A DNA stretch of 64,000 nt, taken from assembly GCA_964518595.1 (NCBI GenBank), contig CAZFHA010000005.1:1-64000 (forward strand), in the 5' to 3' direction. Positions 33,590-42,468 of the stretch are shown here, one piece after another; position 1 is the first letter of the stretch, and the number at the start of each line of letters is the position of its first letter. Below the pieces are notes generated by a model. The model was given only the letters and a program-made list of their open reading frames with translations, did no database searches and was not told the DNA's origin. The position numbers and the translations under genes are program-made. Source of the DNA: CAZFHA01 sp964518595. Its GTDB lineage: Bacteria > Bacillota > Clostridia > Saccharofermentanales > Saccharofermentanaceae.

Positions 33590-34113
33590 GTGGAAGAAAC
33601 GTTTGAGACCCAAGTTGTTGTTGACTATAATTTGTTGAAAGAGGTTAGAAAGTATTTGATGCCTACATCTGTGAAGGTTGTGTATGTTGTGGTGTGTACG
33701 ATACTTTGGCTGGTTGTATTTCTATTTGTCTTAGCGATTTCTTGGCGGTTTTCTTGGGTGTATATTTTTTTATACGTATTAATAGATCCTTGGATATTTT
33801 ATTTTTCTTACAGGCGCATGTTTAAAAAAATAGCCTTAAAATATTGAAAATTTACAAGGAACTTTATCATGGCGATAGCTTTACAATAGCAACGTCCCTG
33901 AGAGAAGATGGATTTTTCGTGAAAAATTTTAGTGATGGCTCTGAAGCTACAATATATTATGGTGATGTAAAAAAATTTGCTGAAACAAAAAATTATTATC
34001 TTTTCTTTACTAGGCTAAATCGCCTTATTTATGTGAATAAAAACATGATTGCGAAAGAAGGGAAAAGAAATGTATTTTTAAGTTTTCTAAGAATAAAAAA
34101 AATTAAGAAGTAG
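33590..34113 (+). pseudogene. frameshifted tandem copy of the YcxB-like gene
   Basis: The first frame (GTG at 33590, GAGGAGG upstream) encodes the N-terminal ETFETQVVV and two membrane segments, then stops at 33847. The rest of the domain (YHGDSFTIATSLREDGF, YYGDVKKFAETKNYYLFFTRLNRLIYVNK) continues in the -1 frame to 34113. Restoring one A in the seven-A run at 33824-33830 fuses them without gap, giving a KKNSLKILKIYKELYHGDSF joint that lines up residue for residue with KRQCDLFNKLIKERYHQDRF of the intact paralog. It may be a true mutation, a sequencing error, or slippage at the A tract. Confidence 0.75.
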
Positions 34114-34152
34114 CTGTATCAAAAGGCTAAAAAGCGTTTGAATACAGCTACT
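34109..34152 (+). terminator. hairpin at the end of the YcxB-like pair
   Basis: AGTAGCTGTAT (34109-34119) pairs perfectly with ATACAGCTACT (34142-34152), with CAAA/TTTG inside. It includes the stop codon of the frameshifted gene. The following T tract is weak (ATTAAGTT). Confidence 0.55.
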
Positions 34153-34215
34153 ATTAAGTTCTAGAGACAAATTTACCAGACAGGCTAGCTATGACTGAGA
34201 AAATCTGAAGACATA

Positions 34216-35184
34216 TTAGTTTTGGACATTCAGCCATTGCTGTAATACTTTAATCGTAATGTTACCTAAGATACCATCGAAATCCTTAGCTGCAGGCCTT
34301 CTTCCACTTGCCTTTTCAAAATGTTCTGGGTAATTTCTAAAGAGAAATTGCTGTAAGGCAGTGGTGGTATTCTTGCCCCAATTGCCATCAATAATTAGCT
34401 TTGCATCTGAAGAAGATGCTTGCTGATTAAGAAATCTTTGCAGTGCGCATACCACTTCTGAACGTGGTTTGCTAATAAAGCCATCCACCGTTGTTTTTAA
34501 GACGTGCTGCAGCTTTTTTATTGTTTGGGAGCCTAAAATTCCATCTACGGTTAAAGCTTGGACAATAGGAAAGATACTATTAAATTGAGATGAAAGAATT
34601 CGATTCAAATCCAGCCCCTTGCCGGGAATTCCCGGCAAGGTTCCGTAGAAATCATACTGATGAATGTCTACGTGACCGGAATAATCTAGTCCACCACTAA
34701 TGTCGGCGCACCAAATCAGTGTATCACTAGGTAGTCGACTAACATCAATCAGAGTGTTAAACCAATAGCTGTTGGCATAGATACCAACTCTGAAACCCGC
34801 CAATCGCAGATCCCAGAGCGCCTTGGCAGCCAGCTCACTGATTTGTTGGCGCCCTAAGGACGATAGGGGTTTGTCTTTGACATAAAGACCTTGTTCTTCA
34901 AGATCTAAATAAACACCCATGGGTAAGTGCTTCCCGCTAATTTGCCTGAGGAAATTCTGGGTTTCCTCTGCAAAACGGTTTGGATCACCGTAGTAATAGT
35001 AGTGGTAGGCACCTAGGGGAATTTGCATTCCCCTAGCAGCACTATAGTGATTCTCAAAAGACTTATCCCGGCTCTGAACACCGTGTGAAGCTCTCAAAAT
35101 CGCAAAATCAATATGTGGCTTAACCCTTTTCCAATCAATGAAGGGCTGGTGCTCAGAGACATCTATTCCTAAGTTAGTCCTCAT
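34216..35184 (-). CDS. GH25 endolysin with peptidoglycan-binding repeats
   Basis: A 322-aa muramidase. The GH25 domain (about 1-200) has LGIDVSEHQPFIDW, YHYYYYGD, VYLDLEEQ (catalytic acidic pair) and a final HIDIHQYDFYG-like strand. About 120 residues of three peptidoglycan-binding type repeats follow (VDGILGSQTIKKLQ, IDGNWGKNTTTALQ, FDGILGNITIKVLQ). It has no signal peptide, so it needs the adjacent holin. The ATG at 35184 has AAGGAG 8 nt upstream and overlaps the holin stop. It would release the tail particles by cell lysis. Confidence 0.9.
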   Translation of the reverse strand: MRTNLGIDVSEHQPFIDWKRVKPHIDFAILRASHGVQSRDKSFENHYSAARGMQIPLGAYHYYYYGDPNRFAEETQNFLRQISGKHLPMGVYLDLEEQGLYVKDKPLSSLGRQQISELAAKALWDLRLAGFRVGIYANSYWFNTLIDVSRLPSDTLIWCADISGGLDYSGHVDIHQYDFYGTLPGIPGKGLDLNRILSSQFNSIFPIVQALTVDGILGSQTIKKLQHVLKTTVDGFISKPRSEVVCALQRFLNQQASSSDAKLIIDGNWGKNTTTALQQFLFRNYPEHFEKASGRRPAAKDFDGILGNITIKVLQQWLNVQN

Positions 35185-35524
35185 CAATTTTCTCCTTATA
35201 GATCCCGTTCTGGGGTTCAGGATATTGATCTAAGCGACTTTCCCGCAGTTTAGCTAAAAGTTCGTGGAGAGCAGAAGAGCCAGCTGACAAAATCAAACCT
35301 GTTAGTATGTGGGCTATAGATGGGGTTGGCGATTGAAGGCCAAGAAGGATAAAGAGATCAATTTGGAAAATTGTGGATAGTAAAATTCCAATACCAGCTG
35401 CTAAAAGCGGAGGTTTTATGATGGCTGCCAGCTTTTCAGGTAATAAGCCCTTAATAACCCTTGTCAAAGACTCAATGAGTGTGGCCAAGACCAAAATAGT
35501 TGAAAAAGATACAATAATATTCAT
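35174..35524 (-). CDS. phage holin-like protein
   Basis: A 116-aa protein with hydrophobic segments at about 4-22, 40-60 and 70-90 and a charged C-terminal tail (KLRESRLDQYPEPQNGIYKEKIDED). Size, membrane segments and position directly before the lysin mark it as holin. The stop overlaps the lysin start. I cannot place it in a specific holin family by eye. Confidence 0.75.
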   Translation of the reverse strand: MNIIVSFSTILVLATLIESLTRVIKGLLPEKLAAIIKPPLLAAGIGILLSTIFQIDLFILLGLQSPTPSIAHILTGLILSAGSSALHELLAKLRESRLDQYPEPQNGIYKEKIDED

Positions 35525-35530
35525 ATTAAC

Positions 35531-35857
35531 TTAGTCCTCCGTTCGCTTTAATTCCAGTAGTTCATCTACGCGGCGATGGGCGCTTTTTAGATCCCGAGTC
35601 AGAATGGCAATAGTTTCAGCCTGAGTAGTCTGTCTGTCTTTGATTTCTTTGATTTCCAATTTGATATCTTCTTTGATATCTTTTTTTATCTCTTCAATAC
35701 CACGCATAATGTATTTGATATCTGCCAAAACCGTGGAAAGACTAGCTGCTTCATTTTGGTTTTCCTGGCGCCTGCCACGCATATAGTTAGTTATGGCGAC
35801 AAAGGCGCTAAGAAAAACACCAATGATAGCTAGTAAAATTGCTAAATCAACAAGCAT
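35531..35857 (-). CDS. XhlA-like membrane/coiled-coil protein
   Basis: A 108-aa protein with an N-terminal membrane segment (LVDLAILLAIIGVFLSAFVAI) and a long charged coiled coil (EIKKDIKEDIKLEIKEIKDRQ). This resembles the haemolysin XhlA proteins next to holins in PBSX-like elements. The start at 35857 is chosen because AGGAGG lies 5-6 nt upstream; the longer frame to 35926 runs into the preceding gene. Probably a lysis accessory. Confidence 0.7.
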   Translation of the reverse strand: MLVDLAILLAIIGVFLSAFVAITNYMRGRRQENQNEAASLSTVLADIKYIMRGIEEIKKDIKEDIKLEIKEIKDRQTTQAETIAILTRDLKSAHRRVDELLELKRTED

Positions 35858-35876
35858 GAAACCTCCTCGTCTTTCA

Positions 35877-37136
35877 CTAAGCGGATGGAAAATGTACGTG
35901 TAAGGAAACATAGGCATTACTTCCAAAGTAAGGAATTACTTGGCCGTCACTAAAGACTCGTAGTTTAGCTGTGGCGTCATTGGACATAATGGGTAGAGTT
36001 ATATTTTTGGTAGGACGGTAGCCTGAGCTGAGAGAAAATATGGATGCGCCCATGGTACCACCCTTCACTGTGCCAATAATATGAACAATGCCACAAGCGT
36101 CTTTATAATAAGTACAGGGCATCTCATCTAATCCCCAGTTTACCCATCCATTGGCTAAGGTTGGGGTTATGGGGGAGGGAGGGGTAGTGCCAACCATAAC
36201 CTCTTGCCAACTACTCCATAAATTATCATGCTTACAGCGCATAAATGTTCTACCCTGTCTAATAAGCTGCCCTTGATAAACCTGCGTTGCCCTCTGAAAA
36301 GTTCTGTTCGATACCCCATAAGTCTCTACATTCCACCATTGGCTGCCGCCAACAAGTCCATTAAGGGGTTGGTTAAAGCTTTGTGCATTGCCAACGTGAC
36401 TGAAACAAATGCTATTTAGCGGCATTGTATCAAAATTACTTTCATCTCTCCGTAAGAAAGGGGTGGCTAACTTATCAACATAAAACTTAGTAGCTACATC
36501 ATTGTCATTAAATGGCTCTGGGGCAGTGATATTTGAGAGGAAAATCTTCTTTCCCACTATCGTTTGCTCCCCAGACAGGTTGACAGTGTTTTCATCAACA
36601 TACGCCTTGTTCACCGCATCTGAAGGTTCTTCCGGTCCAGGAATTTTGGGGGATTGGCTATAGACTTTTTGCCCTTCAATTACCTGATCTGTATTTACTG
36701 TTACCATGTTTTCGCCTAAGGTCTCAACCCTATCCAAGGCCTCTTCAAGAGCTGTAAATTCTGAGCTAGACTCAATAGCATTGTCCATGTGGGGGGCAGG
36801 TTGAACTTGCATTGAGAAGGGGATGCTGCGAAGGATTTGTTGATCCTTTTGGATTTCTAGCAAGCAGGTAAGGGTACCACTTTCTGATACAGTTTGCCCG
36901 CTAACCTTATAGGCCACCTTGCCTTTTTCTGCCTCTAAAATTTCACAATTATTGAAGAGTACATCGCCGGAAGGTTTAGTTGATTGGAAAGCTATCGTGC
37001 AGCCAGACAGATCAAGGGCTTTACCGCTTTCGGTTATAGTAAAAATTAATGTTCGGCTATCCTTTTCGTGCTGCACTAAATTAATAGGGGTGAGCATTTT
37101 GTTCCAGCTATCGATGAGTATATGTTTTTGAATCAT
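35877..37136 (-). CDS. BppU-like baseplate / receptor-binding protein
   Basis: A 419-aa protein. The N-terminal 110 residues fit the BppU domain of TP901-1-type baseplates (DSRTLIFTITESGKALDLSGCTIAFQSTKPSG). Middle segments repeat VNKAYVDENTVNLSG and DVATKFYVDKL, typical of trimeric fibre necks. A pyocin-knob-like part (GLVGGSQWWNVETYG, WSSWQEVMVG) and a beta-rich tip follow. It should decide which cells the tail binds. AAGGAGG precedes the ATG. It is the gene to compare between related strains for host-range switching. Confidence 0.75.
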   Translation of the reverse strand: MIQKHILIDSWNKMLTPINLVQHEKDSRTLIFTITESGKALDLSGCTIAFQSTKPSGDVLFNNCEILEAEKGKVAYKVSGQTVSESGTLTCLLEIQKDQQILRSIPFSMQVQPAPHMDNAIESSSEFTALEEALDRVETLGENMVTVNTDQVIEGQKVYSQSPKIPGPEEPSDAVNKAYVDENTVNLSGEQTIVGKKIFLSNITAPEPFNDNDVATKFYVDKLATPFLRRDESNFDTMPLNSICFSHVGNAQSFNQPLNGLVGGSQWWNVETYGVSNRTFQRATQVYQGQLIRQGRTFMRCKHDNLWSSWQEVMVGTTPPSPITPTLANGWVNWGLDEMPCTYYKDACGIVHIIGTVKGGTMGASIFSLSSGYRPTKNITLPIMSNDATAKLRVFSDGQVIPYFGSNAYVSLHVHFPSA

Positions 37137-37146
37137 AGAGTCCTCC

Positions 37147-38967
37147 TTATACTTGCCATTTTATTGTTCCGTTTTTATCTCTTAAAATTAATTGTCCTTG
37201 TCCAATAGATAGACGCGTGCCATCTGGGGCGACTAGTTCAAGATTGTTTTTGCCCGCACCAATTTTAGTGGTTGTTTCATAGGGTGAATCTGGATTAGCC
37301 TCGTTTTTGTGGTACAAGGTCAGACCAGAAATAGTCTCCGTTTCTGACAGGGAAAAGCTTTCGCTTTTAAGGTAGCTGCTTTGGTCAATAGTATTAAGCA
37401 GGGCGCCAGAAACTAAGGTTGGTGATAGATTCAATTCTTTGATTCCGCCAAGAAAGTTCGTGCCCTCATAAAGAGAAAATCCCTTTTGAGCGCTTACTTC
37501 CAGACGGCAAGGCGGGGTATGATTGCTAAGCTGAGCAGATAGTCCCTCCTGACGGCTGACGGTAATCCCTTGGTACGATTGATTCTCTTTTAAGCTTTGC
37601 TCCCACTTTTTTTCGTAATTGGGAATACAGATATCACCACTTTGGGAGTCAATTCCTAGCAGTTCCTGATCTTGTCCATTCTGGATTTTTTCCACCGCCA
37701 GACCTCGACTAGAGTTAATAGAGACCTTGTAATTTTGTTGATTAATCTCCGCATGAGCAACTAAACCATTTTGTTGATTCACAAAAATATTGCTATCTTC
37801 CTTCGTTAACTGCCCAATATCGCTATGAATGATTTCGTTGATTTTACTATTAAGATTAGCTAAACTACTGCCTGAGGCGTTTACGGAATCAACCAAAGTA
37901 GCTGGGATTTTACCGATGGTTAATGCGGTATACTTTTGGGCGCAGACATCGAAAACATAAGCGGATACACGATTTTTTAGTTTCTGTCCATTATATAGGC
38001 AAGTAATAATGTCGCCTAATTCTACCGTTTCTAGGGGCGCGAAGGCTTTATACTCCTCTGTCTGAGCTAAAGAGATAAAGGAAATATCCGCGGATACTTC
38101 AGGAAGGTCGATATCATCTTCCCAAAGCAAAGCCACTAAGCGCCGGACTTCCTTCTCCGCTTCAGAAGTCGTGGGAAAGGGAATAATTCCAGTATCGTTA
38201 TTTTTTTCTCCAACCTTAATGTTAGAAAAGTGAATCGTTTTTTCGTAGACCTGAGCATAGTCATTAATCCGAGGGGAATTAATGGCATAGCCGCTTATAC
38301 CGGCTATTTCACCTGAGGCGAGGACGTAGGTGGGAATAATTCGAGTAGCTAAATTCAAATAATTCTTTTTGCGAGTAAACCCCGTAAGGTCTTTGGCAAA
38401 AGATAGGACAATGCCGCGATTACCTCCAATTTGTTTTACAATATTGAAAATGAAATTGTCCCGAAAAAGCTCTCCGCCCCAGCAATTCAGAAAACTGGTT
38501 TCTAGATCATCTTTCATAATAGCTGTTAAAATAGAGCTGCGCACTACCATCAAATCGTTTAAGACTGTAATGTCGGAGCTACCGCTAAACTTAATTGGAC
38601 CATTAGCTGCAGCAAGTAAAGATTGTAGTGCACTTTTCCCAGATTGAGATTTTTTGCTTAGGCTACCAATAATGCTGTTACGAAGGTCGTAGCTAATGTG
38701 TTCACAATAGGCAGAGAGCATTCCCATATTATTTGTGGTTTCAATGATACGGAAGCATTGATATCCCCGGGGAATTTTGACTTTTACTATGGCCTCCTCT
38801 TGAACCTTGTCAGCGTTTTTGGCCGAAGAGGGGATAGAGAACTGGAGTGAAAAATTTCCGTTAATTTCTTCTTCTACCTGACAACTGTTAACCTCTAAGA
38901 CGCCATAACCATTGGTGAGAAGATGTTGATTTTCAGCATAACGATCATGGATGGTGATCAAATTCAT
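37147..38967 (-). CDS. tail-associated (Tal) protein
   Basis: A 606-aa protein with the N-terminal fold of phage minor structural/tail endopeptidase proteins: ITIHDRYAENQHLLTNGYGVLEV, then FSLQFSIP and QCFRIIETTNNMGMLSAYCEHISYDLRN. It forms the tail tip beneath Dit. The C-terminal 200 residues are beta-rich, with no recognisable lytic motif. The ATG at 38967 overlaps the Dit stop codon (TGATG), so translation is coupled. Confidence 0.82.
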   Translation of the reverse strand: MNLITIHDRYAENQHLLTNGYGVLEVNSCQVEEEINGNFSLQFSIPSSAKNADKVQEEAIVKVKIPRGYQCFRIIETTNNMGMLSAYCEHISYDLRNSIIGSLSKKSQSGKSALQSLLAAANGPIKFSGSSDITVLNDLMVVRSSILTAIMKDDLETSFLNCWGGELFRDNFIFNIVKQIGGNRGIVLSFAKDLTGFTRKKNYLNLATRIIPTYVLASGEIAGISGYAINSPRINDYAQVYEKTIHFSNIKVGEKNNDTGIIPFPTTSEAEKEVRRLVALLWEDDIDLPEVSADISFISLAQTEEYKAFAPLETVELGDIITCLYNGQKLKNRVSAYVFDVCAQKYTALTIGKIPATLVDSVNASGSSLANLNSKINEIIHSDIGQLTKEDSNIFVNQQNGLVAHAEINQQNYKVSINSSRGLAVEKIQNGQDQELLGIDSQSGDICIPNYEKKWEQSLKENQSYQGITVSRQEGLSAQLSNHTPPCRLEVSAQKGFSLYEGTNFLGGIKELNLSPTLVSGALLNTIDQSSYLKSESFSLSETETISGLTLYHKNEANPDSPYETTTKIGAGKNNLELVAPDGTRLSIGQGQLILRDKNGTIKWQV

Positions 38968-39707
38968 CAGACCCACCCCCAGTTAGGCTTAACTTCGAGC
39001 TCCTCAGCACCGGAAAAGACGATTCGCACCTCTTCACCAGGCTTAATAGCGGGGAACTCACCCTGCATCGCAGAATTAGCATTCACAGGTGGTGTGCCAG
39101 GCACAAAACACTCTCTAATTTCCCCATCCATCACTACCTCTTCCATTATGTAGCCGCCATAAGGAATCTGTTGGTAGATAATTACCCGTTCGGTACCGAC
39201 AACTAGAGTAATATCCTCGGTGATCCCAAAGAAACTGAAGGTAGGATAGGCAGGAACGTTACCAATATTTGTAAGGATAAGATCTTGTCGCCCACGAAGG
39301 GTAGTCTCATCCTTTTCACGTTTAATGGGATGGCATAAAAGAGTAAGGCTAAGACTGTGCCAAAAGGGCGCCACCTGTTCTACGGTGACAGTTTCATTTA
39401 CACGGCAGCTATAAACCTTGTCACTTTCGTTACTAAAAGTGACTGTTTGGGCGGTTTGAAGGAAAATGAGTGCAGCACTGAGGCTTTCCTCATCCCCACG
39501 AAAAAGAATTGACACGTCTTTAGTAATATCATCATAAGCACCATCCCATAAGGTAAGGGTGCCTGAACGCCCCGCTACTGTTATGGACTCTAATCGCTTA
39601 GGTGCTGTACTGACTATGGGGAGGGGGTCTTGGACATAGAGCCCATACTCTTGACTATCTATTCCATTTATTAGCATATAATAGTCGGAAAATGATTGCT
39701 TAAACAT
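38967..39707 (-). CDS. distal tail protein (Dit)
   Basis: A 246-aa protein of the siphovirus Dit/phage tail family. The N-terminal domain has YYMLINGIDSQEYGLYVQDPLPIVSTAPKRLESITVAGRSGTLTLWDG, characteristic of the family. The C-terminal galectin-like part ends with EVRIVFSGAEELEVKPNWGWV. It forms the hub joining tail tube and baseplate. AAAGGAGG precedes the ATG and the gene starts 3 nt after the tape-measure stop. Confidence 0.88.
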   Translation of the reverse strand: MFKQSFSDYYMLINGIDSQEYGLYVQDPLPIVSTAPKRLESITVAGRSGTLTLWDGAYDDITKDVSILFRGDEESLSAALIFLQTAQTVTFSNESDKVYSCRVNETVTVEQVAPFWHSLSLTLLCHPIKREKDETTLRGRQDLILTNIGNVPAYPTFSFFGITEDITLVVGTERVIIYQQIPYGGYIMEEVVMDGEIRECFVPGTPPVNANSAMQGEFPAIKPGEEVRIVFSGAEELEVKPNWGWV

Positions 39708-39709
39708 AA

Positions 39710-42448
39710 TTAACCTCCTTTTTGACGTACTGTTTGAAGCCGATAGGTTTCTAATTTTTGTGCTAAGCTGCGAATACCAGATTCGGATTGCAGTGCATCT
39801 CCCGAAACATTGATGTTGTAGACTACCGAAGTTGTGCTGTTATCAATGGCTGATGAGGAGAAGGGAATCTGTCCGTAGCTATTTGTCTTAGTATATCTAT
39901 CTGCTGAGAGTGCTAGATTATATTTTGAAGCTATGTTATCGGGCATAATTTCTTCTAATGCACCTGTAACCTGTGGAATTGTGTCCTCAATACCCATACT
40001 TACACCTTTGCCAATAGATGTGCCTAACTTACGCATAACTTTGGACGGCGAATTAATCTGAAAAAGTTTTTTAAATCCGTTAATAACAGTACTTGCTATA
40101 TTTTTAATCGCATCATCAATCATTTGTTTTGTGGCTAGAAAACCTTTTATAATACCGCTAATAAGACTATGGCCAATTTTCCCCCAATCGACAGTTGAAA
40201 AAGCATTGAAAATTGTAGAAATAATCTGAGGCATTGCAGCAATAATTAGAGGTATAGCTTGCACAAGGCCTGCGATTAACTGTACGATTAGCATAATCCC
40301 AGAGGTTATAATCAGAGGTAGATTTTGAATTAAGGCAGCAGTGATTTTTTGAATTAGTACTGGTAAATAGCTAATAAGTACTGGGATGGCACTAATTAGC
40401 CCTGCCATCAGCCCCATCAACAATGCAATTCCTGCTTCAATAATGATATCGATATTATCAATAAGAAAGCTAACAATCGTTAACAGAGCCTGTACTAATT
40501 GGGGAATAATAACAGGGAGGGATTCGGCAATACCCTTAACTAAAGCTAATAGGAGTTGCAAACCAGCTTCCAGAAGTAAACCAATATTAGCAATAAATAC
40601 ATCAACCAGTCCCGTTAAAATTCCAGTAATTTGGGGCATAAGTGTTGGTAGGGCAGTAACAAAACCATTAATCAAAGCTGTTAAGATAGTCATAGCAGCT
40701 TCTAAAATAATTGGTAAGTTTTGGCATAAGAAGCCAGCCAGTTGGGTTAGAAGATCTGTGGCTAATTTTACGAAGGGATCAATATTGCTAGTAATGGCAT
40801 TTAGTAGCTCTTTTAGCAGTAGAGAGATTGCATTAAGGAGTACGGGAAGCATTTCTGGTAGAATCTCAGTAAGCGTAGTTATTACTTGAGTTAATGTTTG
40901 GCTAAAGGTTTCTGTTAACTCTGGGATATTTTCGCTAATACCATTTAACGTACTTATGAAGGTATCCTTAAGCAAAGTTCCAACTACAGCAATGTCTGCT
41001 GGTTGAAAGCCATCAGCCAAAGCTTGGGATGCTCCGGACATTACGGTGTTCACTGCAGAAAGTGCCGTGCTCATTGCAGGGGCAAAAGTACTTCCGGCCA
41101 CTGCTGACAGACTTTCCCAGTTAGCTTTCATCATTTGCTGCTGTGTGGATAGATTAGCCGAAGAATCGGCAAAGGCACCTTGGGCTTCACTGGTTTGCTC
41201 CATCATATACTTGTATCTAAGCGTGGCTTTCTCGGCCTCGTTCATTGCAGCATAAGATTGGTCGGTTTTGGCTGCAAAGTTTTCCAAGTCAGTATCTTCC
41301 ATGCTGATACCTAGTTCGGATAATGCAGAAGCACTGCCAGAAATTCCAGCTTTTAATAGCTCAAAGGCCTTGTCAGAGCCCATTCCATAGAATTTGCCCA
41401 TATTGCCAGCAAGCCCAGTAAGCTCTTGGGACATTTTAGCAGACTGTTCTGGTACGGTTCCCATACTATTTAGTAGATTTCCCATGGAGCCAACCATCTG
41501 AGTAGCCGCAGTTTTGCTTAAACCAGCAGAGCCAACCATATTATTTGCCCAGTTATTTATTTCATCGCCAGCATCACCAAAGGTCCGTTTAACCACATCC
41601 TGTGCATCAACTAAATCATTAGATTTAGTTGCAAGGTTATAGATTCCCTGAATAGCGGCAATGGACGCTTGACCCACAGCAACAGTGGCAGAGGCAACAC
41701 CCTTTATAGCAGCGGCTGAAAGTTGACAACCGACAGTGAGTGTTCCTCCAATGGCGGAGGCAAATCCCTTAGCAACAGAGGACGCTCCTTTTAGGCCTGT
41801 TTCTAGGGCTGAGAAAGTTAGTCCTGCAACAGCACCACCTAATTCGCCACCAATAGCCGTTCCTGCTTGAGTAACTGCACCGGAAAAATCACCTTTAAGA
41901 AGGGCGGAAACAGCTCCAAGTTTGGCACTTAAATTTCCAATTTCACTGCCTCCTGCTTGAGACGTTGTGCTAAATTCTTCAATGCAGCTTTTTCCCTTAT
42001 CGAAGCCGCTGCCAACCTCACTAGCACTCTTAGATGCCTTGGCTAGTCCTCTATCGAGAACAGAAGAGCTTTTCTCAGCCTTTTCAAATTGGCCACTTAG
42101 TTCATCGGTTTTCTTTGCTCCCAGGTCTTGAGATGAAATAAGTTTATCTAGTTTTTCTTGGGCTCTTTGGAGCTGGTCTTGATATTTTTGGGTGCTTTTA
42201 CTATTTTCTCCTGTTGCCGCTGAGCTACTACTATGAGCGGCTTGCAGAAGGCTTATCTTGCTTTTTTGCACATCAATTTGTTGTGCTAATACATTAGTTA
42301 CTTTGGCCAGAGCATCGCTACTCTTATTGCCATCGTCAATAGCTTTTTGTGCCCGGTACATTTCTAGTGTAAATGTATTCAGGATCTTGTTAACTTCGCT
42401 TAGTGCCTTAGCTAACCCGGGATCAATTGTAAAATCTTCATTTGCCAT
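39710..42448 (-). CDS. tail tape measure protein
   Basis: A 912-aa protein with a coiled N-terminal region, Gly/Ala-rich linkers (about 180-260), a DVVKRTFGDAGDEINNWANNM segment typical of tape measures, and a long run of hydrophobic helices with repeats (about 480-770: LLEAGLQLLLALVKGIAESLP, IIEAGIALLMGLMAGLI). The C-terminal 150 residues are soluble. At roughly 1.5 angstrom per residue it would set a tail of about 130-140 nm, a full-length siphovirus tail, so there is no sign of shortening. A weak CGAGG site precedes the ATG. Confidence 0.88.
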   Translation of the reverse strand: MANEDFTIDPGLAKALSEVNKILNTFTLEMYRAQKAIDDGNKSSDALAKVTNVLAQQIDVQKSKISLLQAAHSSSSAATGENSKSTQKYQDQLQRAQEKLDKLISSQDLGAKKTDELSGQFEKAEKSSSVLDRGLAKASKSASEVGSGFDKGKSCIEEFSTTSQAGGSEIGNLSAKLGAVSALLKGDFSGAVTQAGTAIGGELGGAVAGLTFSALETGLKGASSVAKGFASAIGGTLTVGCQLSAAAIKGVASATVAVGQASIAAIQGIYNLATKSNDLVDAQDVVKRTFGDAGDEINNWANNMVGSAGLSKTAATQMVGSMGNLLNSMGTVPEQSAKMSQELTGLAGNMGKFYGMGSDKAFELLKAGISGSASALSELGISMEDTDLENFAAKTDQSYAAMNEAEKATLRYKYMMEQTSEAQGAFADSSANLSTQQQMMKANWESLSAVAGSTFAPAMSTALSAVNTVMSGASQALADGFQPADIAVVGTLLKDTFISTLNGISENIPELTETFSQTLTQVITTLTEILPEMLPVLLNAISLLLKELLNAITSNIDPFVKLATDLLTQLAGFLCQNLPIILEAAMTILTALINGFVTALPTLMPQITGILTGLVDVFIANIGLLLEAGLQLLLALVKGIAESLPVIIPQLVQALLTIVSFLIDNIDIIIEAGIALLMGLMAGLISAIPVLISYLPVLIQKITAALIQNLPLIITSGIMLIVQLIAGLVQAIPLIIAAMPQIISTIFNAFSTVDWGKIGHSLISGIIKGFLATKQMIDDAIKNIASTVINGFKKLFQINSPSKVMRKLGTSIGKGVSMGIEDTIPQVTGALEEIMPDNIASKYNLALSADRYTKTNSYGQIPFSSSAIDNSTTSVVYNINVSGDALQSESGIRSLAQKLETYRLQTVRQKGG

Positions 42449-42468
42449 TATAATACCTCGAAAGGCCG

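Noticed and set aside
33824..33830. Programmed ribosomal frameshift in the YcxB-like copy
   Set aside because: The zero-frame context is T_AAA_AAA, not a proper X_XXY_YYZ slippery site, and the intact paralog needs no shift. Mutation or sequencing error is more likely.
34153..34215. Attachment site at the edge of the phage-like block
   Set aside because: No matching direct repeat was seen near 45.3 kb and no integrase is encoded, so I cannot support an att site.
40386..40889. 167-codon plus-strand ORF inside the tape-measure gene
   Set aside because: Antisense shadow of the repetitive hydrophobic helices of the tape measure; no ribosome site.
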